Source: CAVSUR01 sp052143655
GTDB lineage: Bacteria; Actinomycetota; Actinomycetes; Streptosporangiales; Streptosporangiaceae
DNA: 10,089 bases
Assembly (NCBI GenBank): GCA_052143655.1
Contig: JBKQSL010000453.1
Coordinates: 1 to 10,089, forward strand
Direction of reading: 5' to 3'
The notes beneath the pieces were generated by a model that searched no databases, was not told the DNA's origin, and was given only the letters and a program-made list of their open reading frames with translations. Positions 1-4,709 of the stretch are shown here, piece after piece. Position 1 is the first letter of the stretch. Every line of letters starts with the position of its first letter. The translations under genes and the position numbers were made by a program.

Positions 1-2
1 AC

Positions 3-320
3 GCCGAACGCCGCGGCCAGGCCGATGAAAACCAGCGCGGCCAAGAGCGTGACGATCGTGACGGCGAGACCCCGGCGCGGGATCCGCCGTTGCACTCTAG
101 CCACGGCCGGGTTGAGCAGCGTCGCGACGAACCCCGCCACGAGCATCAGCATCACGATGTCCCGCAGCAGGTAGATCAGCTTGCCGATCACGTAGGTGGC
201 GACGACCACCCCGGCCGTAACCAGGATGGTCCGCAGCGGGACGTGGCGCCGGTCGGCGGCCCTGAACAGGCGCGCTAGCCTGCCTCGCGGCCTTTCGCCG
301 CCGACGGGCTGTGTCGTCAT
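3..320 (-). CDS. AI-2E family transporter (PerM/YdiK-like), N-terminal part, cut by window edge
   Basis: This is an integral membrane protein of the AI-2E/PerM permease family, whose members are proposed exporters of small molecules or ions; the substrate cannot be told here. The first 106 residues are visible. A short basic cytoplasmic start (MTTQPVGGERPRGRL) is followed by two hydrophobic segments at about residues 30-50 and 55-70, the family-typical turn LLNPAVARVQRRIPRRG (about 68-84), and another membrane segment from about 85. The arginine-rich turn followed by LAVTIVTLL is the main family signature. The ATG at 320 is chosen because GAGGAG lies 5-6 bases upstream and a good promoter sits about 50 bases further up. 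The first 11 codons and the whole leader are nearly the same as those of the unrelated small gene at 3915. It is likely controlled by the palindromic operator at 371-385. The family call is confident; the function is not. Confidence 0.85.
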   Translation of the reverse strand, partial: MTTQPVGGERPRGRLARLFRAADRRHVPLRTILVTAGVVVATYVIGKLIYLLRDIVMLMLVAGFVATLLNPAVARVQRRIPRRGLAVTIVTLLAALVFIGLAAAFG

Positions 321-370
321 GACCGCTCCTCACACCAGATTGCTAGAATTCTTGATCACTCTTGTAATTA

Positions 371-399
371 ATCATCAGTGATGATGATCATCGTGTCAA
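371..399 (-). promoter_or_regulatory. Promoter with overlapping palindromic operator, copy 1
   Basis: On the minus strand TTGACA (394-399) is followed by a 17-base spacer and GATGAT (371-376), a good sigma-70-type promoter for the AI-2E gene. A perfect 15-base palindrome, ATCATCAGTGATGAT (371-385), covers the -10 and part of the spacer, the usual place for a repressor site. The same arrangement recurs at 3836-3864. That a TetR-type repressor binds it is an inference. Confidence 0.65.
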
Positions 400-463
400 G
401 AGCTGGCCCGGCGGGGTGAGGCACCCGGGGAGCCCGGCAGCGCTGCGAGCGAAAGGGACCGTC

Positions 464-500
464 ACGCTCGGCCACTCAGCAGGTCCCTGATCGCGCGCGG
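464..500 (+). pseudogene. Remnant of the start of an hdeD/DUF308 gene
   Basis: Aligned to the intact hdeD start at 3770, this piece keeps the ribosome-site region (GAAAGGGACCGTC against GAAAGGAACCGTC) and about the first 12 codons. The start codon is ACG instead of ATG and one base is missing a few codons in, so it cannot be translated like hdeD. With the base restored it would read like LSRSLIARG, similar to LSTSLISRG in the intact gene. Similarity ends near 500, where the sequence continues into a permease-tail remnant. It shows that the left promoter module once served a divergent hdeD copy. Confidence 0.6.
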
Positions 501-502
501 CC

Positions 503-642
503 CACTACGTCAACTACCTCGACCCTGCCAGCACTGGTGGCACCGCATCTTGCACGAACACGTCGGCGGGAGGCTGCAGCCCGTCCTGCAGTCCCTGCCG
601 GGGGTGGTTGTCATCAGGGTGCCCTTCCACCTAGCGGACTGA
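503..642 (+). pseudogene. C-terminal remnant of an APC-type amino acid permease
   Basis: The frame starting at 529 reads QHWWHRILHEHVGGRLQ and then PGVVVIRVPFHL before a TGA at 640-642. A WW/WY-x(3)-LHN/H-type stretch followed by a hydrophobic VVV..VP.HL ending is, from memory, the C-terminal tail of actinobacterial APC-superfamily permeases. Just upstream, in another frame, 503-523 reads HYVNYLD, which also fits such tails, so a frameshift or deletion lies near 523-529. No transmembrane part, start codon or ribosome site remains. It is joined directly to the hdeD remnant. The family assignment rests on recall of the tail pattern and is moderate. Confidence 0.45.
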
Positions 643-853
643 CCCGTCCCAGCGCGAGCGCCCCCGGCTGTCGACATTACGACGACGCGGGTGCCGTACT
701 GCGATGCTGTGCAGCCCATGTCTTGAGAGTGTGCTGAGTGGGATTGCCTATCGCGCCCGAGGCGCTCGTGAAGCGTCCGCGGCCCGACGATCCGCCGCTG
801 CGAGGCGTATGAGGGCGAATGCTAATCGGGGCGGGTGCCCTGGTTTTGCGCAC
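643..853. other. Intergenic stretch without a recognisable gene
   Basis: Open frames here have no family-like sequence, no ribosome site and mixed codon use. The stretch holds the first unit of the short direct repeat 824-843/873-892 and is the 3' flank of the kinase-like gene. No clear terminator with a T-tract was seen. Confidence 0.4.
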
Positions 854-892
854 CTATCCGCTCCTGCCCTGAAATCGGGGCGGGTGGCCTGG
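824..892. repeat. Short direct repeat (20 bp, offset 49 bp)
   Basis: AATCGGGGCGGGTG followed by [C/G]CCTGG occurs at 824-843 and 873-892, identical at 19 of 20 positions. The pair straddles the stop codon of the kinase-like gene at 854, so one unit encodes its last residues and the other lies just after. It may mark a small tandem duplication that altered the gene's 3' end. Confidence 0.6.
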
Positions 893-1825
893 CAGGCGCA
901 GGCGCGCTGATGGCGAGGCGCCCGGGTGGCGCGAGGAGATCCGGACCCGCAGCGCCGCCGGCCGGATAGCGAACCGCAGCGGCGGACTGAGTTCCACTGC
1001 CTCGCCGTCAATTCCGGCGTGGACCGGTTCAGGAGCACTGACCTCCAGACGCGGCGCGCTCCAGGCTCGCCCTGGAGGGCGCGGGCTGTCGCTGGGCGCG
1101 TCGACGACGACGATCCCGAGCTGCCCGCCGCCGAGCGTCGGGCGGGTGCCGCGAACCAGCGGGCGATCAAGCGCGTAGGCGTTGTTCGACACGAGAACGA
1201 CGACGAGATCACGGTGCTCGCGCCCCAAGTCGTCGACCAGGCACAGCGCAGGCGTCTCCGTGCTTGGACCCATCACCTCGGCCGCGGTCTCCAGGAGGGT
1301 GCGCACCTTGGCATCGCGGTAGGCCGGGCTGCGGACCGCGTCTCCGTAGATCCCCAGCGAGGCATTGTTGAGGAATGCGCGCCCGTTCACCTCTGCCATG
1401 TCGATCTGGCGCTCGACACCGTCGGTGAACGCGTCGAGAGCGCCGATCACGTCGTGCCGGTCCACCCCCACGTCGAGCGCAAAGTGGTTGCGCGTCCCGG
1501 CTGGAACGCACACAAATGGAATGCCGTGCGCAGCCGCCACTGCGGCCACGACCGCCAGCGACCCGTCGCCTCCAGCGATCCCGAGCGCGTCTGCGTCGGC
1601 CGCCACGGCTTCACGGGCCAGCGCGTCCAGGTCCTGGCCCGGGGCGAGGATGACAGCCTCGATCTCCTTTTCGCGCGCCCGCTCGGCGACCCGGGCGTGT
1701 GAGGCCTTGCCGCCGCCCGACCCCGGGTTGACGAACAGCACTGGCCGGCGCGGCGGATCGGCAGGCTGCCAGCCATAACGTGACAGCTGTCGCTGTGATG
1801 GGTTCATCGCGGGTGTGGGGAGCAT
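854..1825 (-). CDS. Diacylglycerol/sphingosine-kinase-like lipid kinase (YegS/DgkB/LCB5 family)
   Basis: The product is 323 residues and carries the DAGK catalytic domain, which phosphorylates lipid hydroxyl groups such as diacylglycerol using ATP. Visible motifs are VNPGSGGGKA (about 32-41), AGGDGSLA (about 84-91, the nucleotide-binding GGDG), PAGTRNHFA (108-116), and FLNNASLGIYGD (about 151-162). IDGE in the C-terminal half is the usual catalytic-pocket turn. Overall length is close to the family norm of about 290-320. The start is uncertain: ATG at 1825 or ATG at 1807 (MNPSQRQ), neither with a clear Shine-Dalgarno. The basic, proline-rich C-terminal tail after RVRISS looks unconserved and may derive from the nearby direct repeat. 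It lies downstream of tetR on the same strand, with a gap of about 145 bp. The true lipid substrate is unknown. Confidence 0.88.
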   Translation of the reverse strand: MLPTPAMNPSQRQLSRYGWQPADPPRRPVLFVNPGSGGGKASHARVAERAREKEIEAVILAPGQDLDALAREAVAADADALGIAGGDGSLAVVAAVAAAHGIPFVCVPAGTRNHFALDVGVDRHDVIGALDAFTDGVERQIDMAEVNGRAFLNNASLGIYGDAVRSPAYRDAKVRTLLETAAEVMGPSTETPALCLVDDLGREHRDLVVVLVSNNAYALDRPLVRGTRPTLGGGQLGIVVVDAPSDSPRPPGRAWSAPRLEVSAPEPVHAGIDGEAVELSPPLRFAIRPAALRVRISSRHPGASPSARLRLPGHPPRFQGRSG

Positions 1826-1969
1826 GGACGAATCACGACGTCGGCATCAGGTCCAGGCCACTGTAGCTCTTCGCACCTGGTAGCCCCGGCCTGCGATCCC
1901 CGCGCCCGTGGCGACCCGGCCACCCGGCATTGCTGACGAGGAACGCAGTCGGCGGCTTCGTCGCAGGTG

Positions 1970-2626
1970 TTACCACGTGCCGGTGTCCGGGAGAGGCAGG
2001 GCGGCGAGGCGGGCGGCTTCGTCGGCGGGGACGCCGAGCATGCGCAGATCGGCCTCGGCGAGCTGGTCGACGGTGGTCTCCGTGACGCGTTCCGGGTGCC
2101 GCTGGCGCATCCGGAAGAGCCCGAGCATGCCGCCGGTCGCGGCGCTGAGCGCGATCTCGGCATCGGAAACCGTGAAGCGCCCCACGGCCTTCCCAGCCTC
2201 GATGTCGCGCAGAGCTCGCGGCGCCAGGCCGATGGGGATGTCCAGGACGCCCAGGCCGGCGCCGGCGAGGAACCCGGCCATCTCCGGGTGAGTCCAGCCC
2301 AGCCGCCCGGTGATCCGGGTGCCGACGGCGAACACCTCCGCCGGGTCGGTGATGCCGGCGCTGGCGCGGTCAATCATCTTCCCCCAGCGTTCCAGCACCT
2401 CCTCCGAGGCGGTCTGGAACAGCTGCTCCTTGCTGTCGAAGTGGTTGTAGAACGAGCCGAAGCCAATGTCGGCCTCCTCGGTGATCTCCTGGATGCTCGC
2501 CCGGTCCTCGCGGCCCTCGGCGATCAGCCGCACGGCGGCGTCGATGAGGGCCTGCCGGGTACGGGCCTTACGCCGGTCCAGCCGCGACACCCTTGGCGCG
2601 CTGACTGCCGGTACCGCCTCTGCCAT
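1970..2626 (-). CDS. TetR/AcrR family transcriptional regulator (first of two)
   Basis: This is a 218-residue TetR-type DNA-binding repressor. The N-terminal helix-turn-helix domain runs from about 20 to 70: ARTRQALIDAAVRLIAEG, then the recognition region SIQEITEEADIGFGSFYNHF (about 44-63) and SKEQLF. The rest is an alpha-helical ligand-binding and dimerisation domain of unknown ligand. The start at 2626 (MAEAVPAVSA) is chosen over the longer frame because AGGAGGAGG lies immediately upstream at ideal spacing. Its upstream region holds an imperfect copy (2739-2754) of the palindrome found in the two promoter modules, so autoregulation plus control of the AI-2E, hdeD and small-gene promoters is a reasonable inference. 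It is followed by the lipid kinase gene and preceded by a rhomboid remnant, all on the minus strand. Confidence 0.9.
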   Translation of the reverse strand: MAEAVPAVSAPRVSRLDRRKARTRQALIDAAVRLIAEGREDRASIQEITEEADIGFGSFYNHFDSKEQLFQTASEEVLERWGKMIDRASAGITDPAEVFAVGTRITGRLGWTHPEMAGFLAGAGLGVLDIPIGLAPRALRDIEAGKAVGRFTVSDAEIALSAATGGMLGLFRMRQRHPERVTETTVDQLAEADLRMLGVPADEAARLAALPLPDTGTW

Positions 2627-2627
2627 C

Positions 2628-2639
2628 ACTCCTCCTCCT
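2628..2639 (-). promoter_or_regulatory. Strong ribosome binding site of the first tetR
   Basis: On the minus strand AGGAGGAGG precedes the ATG at 2626 by a few bases. This decides the start; the in-frame upstream codons have no such site. Confidence 0.75.
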
Positions 2640-2738
2640 GTCCACCTGGCACCCTTAGCGGCCACGCTGGCTGGTCCTAGCCCGACCGCGGCCGCCGCCT
2701 GCCGGTCGTTGCTCAGCCTCCATCCGTAGTGGAATCCG

Positions 2739-2775
2739 CCATCACTGCTGATAATTTATGCCAGGACTGACTATA
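2739..2775 (-). promoter_or_regulatory. Likely tetR promoter/operator region
   Basis: This is one of the few AT-rich patches in the window. On the minus strand it holds TATAGT (2770-2775), which could serve as a -10 although no good -35 was seen. Just downstream is TTATCAGCAGTGATGG (2754-2739). That matches TTATCATCACTGATGA of the right-hand promoter module at 13 of 16 positions and keeps the outer ATCA/TGAT arms. The site would lie just downstream of transcription start, suitable for autorepression. The promoter assignment is tentative; the operator similarity is visible. Confidence 0.45.
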
Positions 2776-3108
2776 CCTGATCCCGCGCCGGTGCGCATCT
2801 CCGCCACGGGCGTCCGGCTTCGCCGGTTGCGGTGAGGAGAGGATTCCGCGGGGCTACGCCGTGGAGCGCCATTGCTCCCCGGGTGCTGTCTGTCCCGCCC
2901 GGGCGAGGAGCCGCGCCTGCCAGCAGGCCGAAGATGAACCCGCCGACGTGGGCGAAGAACGCCACGCCGCCCCCGTTCGCCGAGGCGCTGAACAGCCCGA
3001 AGCTCGCCTCGATGAGTTGGAAGATGAACACGGCGAAGTTGGCCACGATCAGCAACACATTGCCGATCGGGAACCGCCGTGCGGGGATGCCGTCTGAGAG
3101 CGAAGCAT
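2771..3108 (-). pseudogene. Rhomboid family intramembrane protease, internally deleted and frameshifted
   Basis: After an ATG at 3108 with GGAGG upstream, the sequence encodes a rhomboid start. One base appears missing right after codon 2: restoring it gives MLPLSDGIPARRFPI, then NVLLIVANFAVFIF, the first membrane helix. As it stands, the rhomboid frame opens only from a GTG at 3058. The first helix is followed immediately by LIEASFGLFSASANGGG and FFAHVGGFIFGLLAG, the family's last helix with its catalytic His (AHxGGFxxG). The central four helices and the GxSG serine motif are absent. The C-terminal tail after GLLAG is not rhomboid-like. It therefore cannot be an active protease. A terminator-like hairpin separates it from hdeD upstream, and tetR follows downstream. 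Confidence 0.75.
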
Positions 3109-3167
3109 TTCAAGACCTCCTCGGCAAGCTCTGCTGCCGGACCGGCCGCCGGCACCGGTTCAGCGAC

Positions 3168-3205
3168 CCTGAGCCAGGCCGGCGATCGGCTTGGCCCGGC
3201 TCAGG
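3168..3205 (-). terminator. Strong stem-loop at the end of hdeD
   Basis: CCTGAGCCAGGCC (3168-3180) and GGCCCGGCTCAGG (3193-3205) pair over 13 positions with a single mismatch, which is a G.U pair in the minus-strand RNA. The loop is 12 bases. The hdeD stop codon lies inside the stem. No T-run follows, so it may be a GC-rich actinobacterial terminator or an mRNA-stabilising 3' hairpin. Confidence 0.6.
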
Positions 3206-3770
3206 CCGGGTTCTCTTCTTTGTGGGGGGAGTGTGCCGGGTGCAGGGTCTTCTCGGTGCGGCGCAGCTCGATGCCCTGCACCAGCATCCACATCCCGAAG
3301 ATCACGTTGAACAGGCCGAACAACAGCGCGAGGGTGACCGCGCCGATGCCGGGGCGGGCGCACAGCACCATGCCGAACGCGATGGTGAGCAGCCCGCCCA
3401 GGATGAGCATCGCCCGGGTCCCGGCCAGCTCGCCGGACCGGAAGGCGGCGGAGAACTCCACCAGGCCGGCGATGATCGCCCACACGCCCACGATCAGGAC
3501 TAGGACCAGCGCGGTAGGCCCCGGCCAGGCCAGCGCGACCACCCCGGCGGCCAGGTCGACCAGGCCGAGCAGCAGGTGCCCGATGACCGGCCCGGCGTTG
3601 CGGCTGCTGAACGCCCGCACGGCCTGCATGCCGGCGGCGATGAACGCGTACACGGCGAACAAGATGACCAGCGCCAGCACGGTGACCGAGGGCCAGGCCA
3701 GCGCGATGATCCCGACGACCACGGCCAGGATGCCGCGCGAGATCAGGGACGTGCTGAGTGACTTGAGCAT
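3201..3770 (-). CDS. HdeD family (DUF308) membrane protein
   Basis: The 189-residue product belongs to the HdeD/DUF308 family, small six-helix membrane proteins; the E. coli member supports acid resistance at high cell density. Hydrophobic segments are seen at about 9-27, 32-55, 66-86, 91-111, 124-143 and 150-170. The repeated GVVALAWPGPTALVLVLIVG-like and GIIALAWPSVTVLALV segments show the family's internal repeat of helix, 'ALAWP', helix. The C-terminus is short, polar and charged. The ATG at 3770 is preferred (AAAGGAAC upstream; it aligns with known family starts) over a GTG at 3794. It is transcribed leftward out of the right promoter module, divergent from the small gene at 3915. A broken copy of its first codons occurs at 464-500. 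The stop codon is buried in a stem-loop. Confidence 0.9.
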   Translation of the reverse strand: MLKSLSTSLISRGILAVVVGIIALAWPSVTVLALVILFAVYAFIAAGMQAVRAFSSRNAGPVIGHLLLGLVDLAAGVVALAWPGPTALVLVLIVGVWAIIAGLVEFSAAFRSGELAGTRAMLILGGLLTIAFGMVLCARPGIGAVTLALLFGLFNVIFGMWMLVQGIELRRTEKTLHPAHSPHKEENPA

Positions 3771-3944
3771 GACGGTTCCTTTCACTTGCGTCACTGCCCG
3801 GGCTCCCGGGGTGCCTCACCCCGCCGGGCCAGCTCTTGACACGATGATTATCATCACTGATGATTAATCACAAGAGTGATCGAGCAATTCAGCACTCTGG
3901 TGTGAGGAGCGATCATGACAACACAGCCCGTCGACGACGAAAGG
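3733..3944. repeat. Inverted repeat of a divergent promoter module, copy 2
   Basis: This is the partner of 291-500 in opposite orientation. It spans the first ~13 codons of intact hdeD (leftward), the intergenic region with promoter and palindrome, and the first ten or so codons of the small gene at 3915 (rightward). In the promoter-to-ATG part only a handful of about 85 positions differ between the copies, and there is no length change. The stretch over the hdeD start is more diverged. Confidence 0.85.
3836..3864 (+). promoter_or_regulatory. Promoter with overlapping palindromic operator, copy 2 (probably bidirectional)
   Basis: Rightward, TTGACA (3836-3841) and GATGAT (3859-3864) are separated by 17 bases. 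The palindrome ATCATCACTGATGAT (3850-3864) covers the -10. Leftward, towards hdeD, GATAAT with a weak TTGTGA about 15 bases upstream may form the opposing promoter, so one bound repressor could shut both. The leftward promoter is less certain. Confidence 0.65.
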
Positions 3945-4104
3945 CTGCCCGTACACAACTGGCGCGTGACCCGGCTCACCCGGCTCGGCATCCCCCGGGC
4001 GCTGGCCGAGGTCTACGCCGACCGCCTCGACTGGCACCAGGTCGCCCGGCTGGTCCAGCACGGCTGCCCCCCCGCCGCTGGCCCTGCGCATCGCCCGCCA
4101 ATGA
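3915..4104 (+). pseudogene. Small conserved actinobacterial protein of unknown function, frameshifted in a C7 tract
   Basis: The ATG at 3915 has GAGGAG upstream and the duplicated promoter. It reads MTTQPVDDERLP, then WRVTRLTRLGIPRALAEVY, DRLDWHQVARLVQHGCPP. This pattern (LTxLGIPxxLAEVYADxxDWHQxARLVxxGCPP, ending LALRIxR) is, from memory, a widespread actinobacterial small protein without a known function. Here seven Cs at 4067-4073 put the end out of frame. With six Cs the reading would finish as PPPLALRIARQ and stop at TGA 4102-4104, giving 62 residues. So the gene is either broken by one inserted base, phase-variable by C-tract slippage, or intact with a sequencing error. Its first 11 residues are shared with the unrelated AI-2E protein. 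The downstream in-frame continuation to 4721 is spurious. Confidence 0.65.
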
Positions 4105-4109
4105 GCGGA

Positions 4110-4130
4110 CCAGGGACGAAGGGCCCCTGG
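4110..4130 (+). terminator. Short hairpin after the small gene
   Basis: CCAGGG (4110-4115) and CCCTGG (4125-4130) pair around a 9-base loop, six bases after the restored stop codon at 4104. There is no T-run, so it is only a possible terminator. Confidence 0.3.
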
Positions 4131-4150
4131 CTACCGGGGACCGATAGTCC

Positions 4151-4345
4151 TTGCCTTCCCGATGGCAGCCGACGATCGTGGACCGCAATTTCACCGAGGC
4201 CTCCGGGCAGCACCGTGCGGCCGTGCGCGCAATCGCCAGGGTTTTGCATGAGGACGAGGCGCACCGGCAAGCGGACCTGCACGAAGTCGCTGAAGAAGCT
4301 GAAGAAGAGGCCGAGGCCGTGCCGGACTGGCCACCCGGCCCCTGA
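4151..4345 (+). CDS. Possible small acidic protein, unrecognised
   Basis: A 64-residue frame starts at a TTG (or a GTG at about 4178) and ends at TGA 4343-4345. It has roughly 75% GC at third positions. The middle reads HRAAVRAIARVLHEDEAHRQ and the end is rich in Glu and Ala (HEVAEEAEEEAEAVPDW), a likely charged helix or coiled coil. There is no ATG, no clear ribosome site and no family I recognise. It may be a remnant or chance. It is the only candidate gene between the small gene at 3915 and the FtsH fragment. Confidence 0.2.
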   Translation: MPSRWQPTIVDRNFTEASGQHRAAVRAIARVLHEDEAHRQADLHEVAEEAEEEAEAVPDWPPGP

Positions 4346-4376
4346 CAGCGGCATGAAGACGCGGCCTCACCAGCAC

Positions 4377-4580
4377 ATGAGTAGCCCGCCGCAGATCACG
4401 GTCCCAGACCGACTCCGCCGCCTTCTCCGTGGCCCGCTGGGCGGGCGCGCCGCCGAGGTGGTCGTCTACGGCGACGTCACCACCGGCGCAGAGAACGACC
4501 TGGAGCACGCCAGCGACATCGCCCGGCAGATGGTCGGCCGATGGGGAATGTCACCGGCCATCGGGCCGGTGTCGGTGCTT
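4377..4580 (+). pseudogene. FtsH (AAA+ zinc metalloprotease, M41) C-terminal fragment
   Basis: The sequence reads RLRRLLRGPLGGRAAEVVV, YGDVTTGAENDLEHAS, IARQMVGRWGMSPAIGPVSVL. This is the part of the FtsH peptidase domain after the HExxH zinc site: GGRAAE, the Asp-containing TTGAENDL segment that supplies a zinc ligand, and the MV.(R/K)WGMS motif. The AAA+ ATPase domain, membrane helices and HExxH are all absent, and recognisable similarity fades after 4580. Family GGRAAEE here reads GGRAAEV. It is too short to be functional and has no ribosome site. Its neighbours on both sides are also damaged genes. Confidence 0.75.
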
Positions 4581-4709
4581 TCCCGTGGCACCGCGCGCAG
4601 TCCTGCGCGTTTGCATTCGCGGCCTCCCGGCTCGGCGAAGACGGTCGATATACAGCACGACGGCGCGAACAAGGACCGCTTACCGGCGGGACGGCTGCGA
4701 ATGGGCATA

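Larger units (their letters stand above)
291..500. repeat. Inverted repeat of a divergent promoter module, copy 1
   Basis: Read on the minus strand, this segment matches 3733-3944 read on the plus strand, at roughly 85-90% identity by eye and nearly without gaps. It contains, in order, the broken start of an hdeD-like gene, a GC-rich stretch with CCCGGG, the TTGACA promoter and 15-base palindrome, the GAGGAG ribosome site, and the first ~10 codons of the AI-2E gene. Similarity stops abruptly after GAAAGG (codons 9-11 of the AI-2E gene) on one side and after CGCGCGG on the other. The copies are inverted and about 3.2 kb apart. No transposase, terminal repeat or target-site duplication was seen. 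Confidence 0.85.

Noticed and set aside
926..1702. Long plus-strand reading frame
   Set aside because: It is antisense to the well-supported lipid kinase gene, has no ribosome site and has Arg/Asp/His-rich shadow-type composition.
291..3944. Invertible DNA switch between the two inverted repeats
   Set aside because: No recombinase gene is visible, the copies have diverged, and each already carries its own promoter, so flipping would not obviously change expression.
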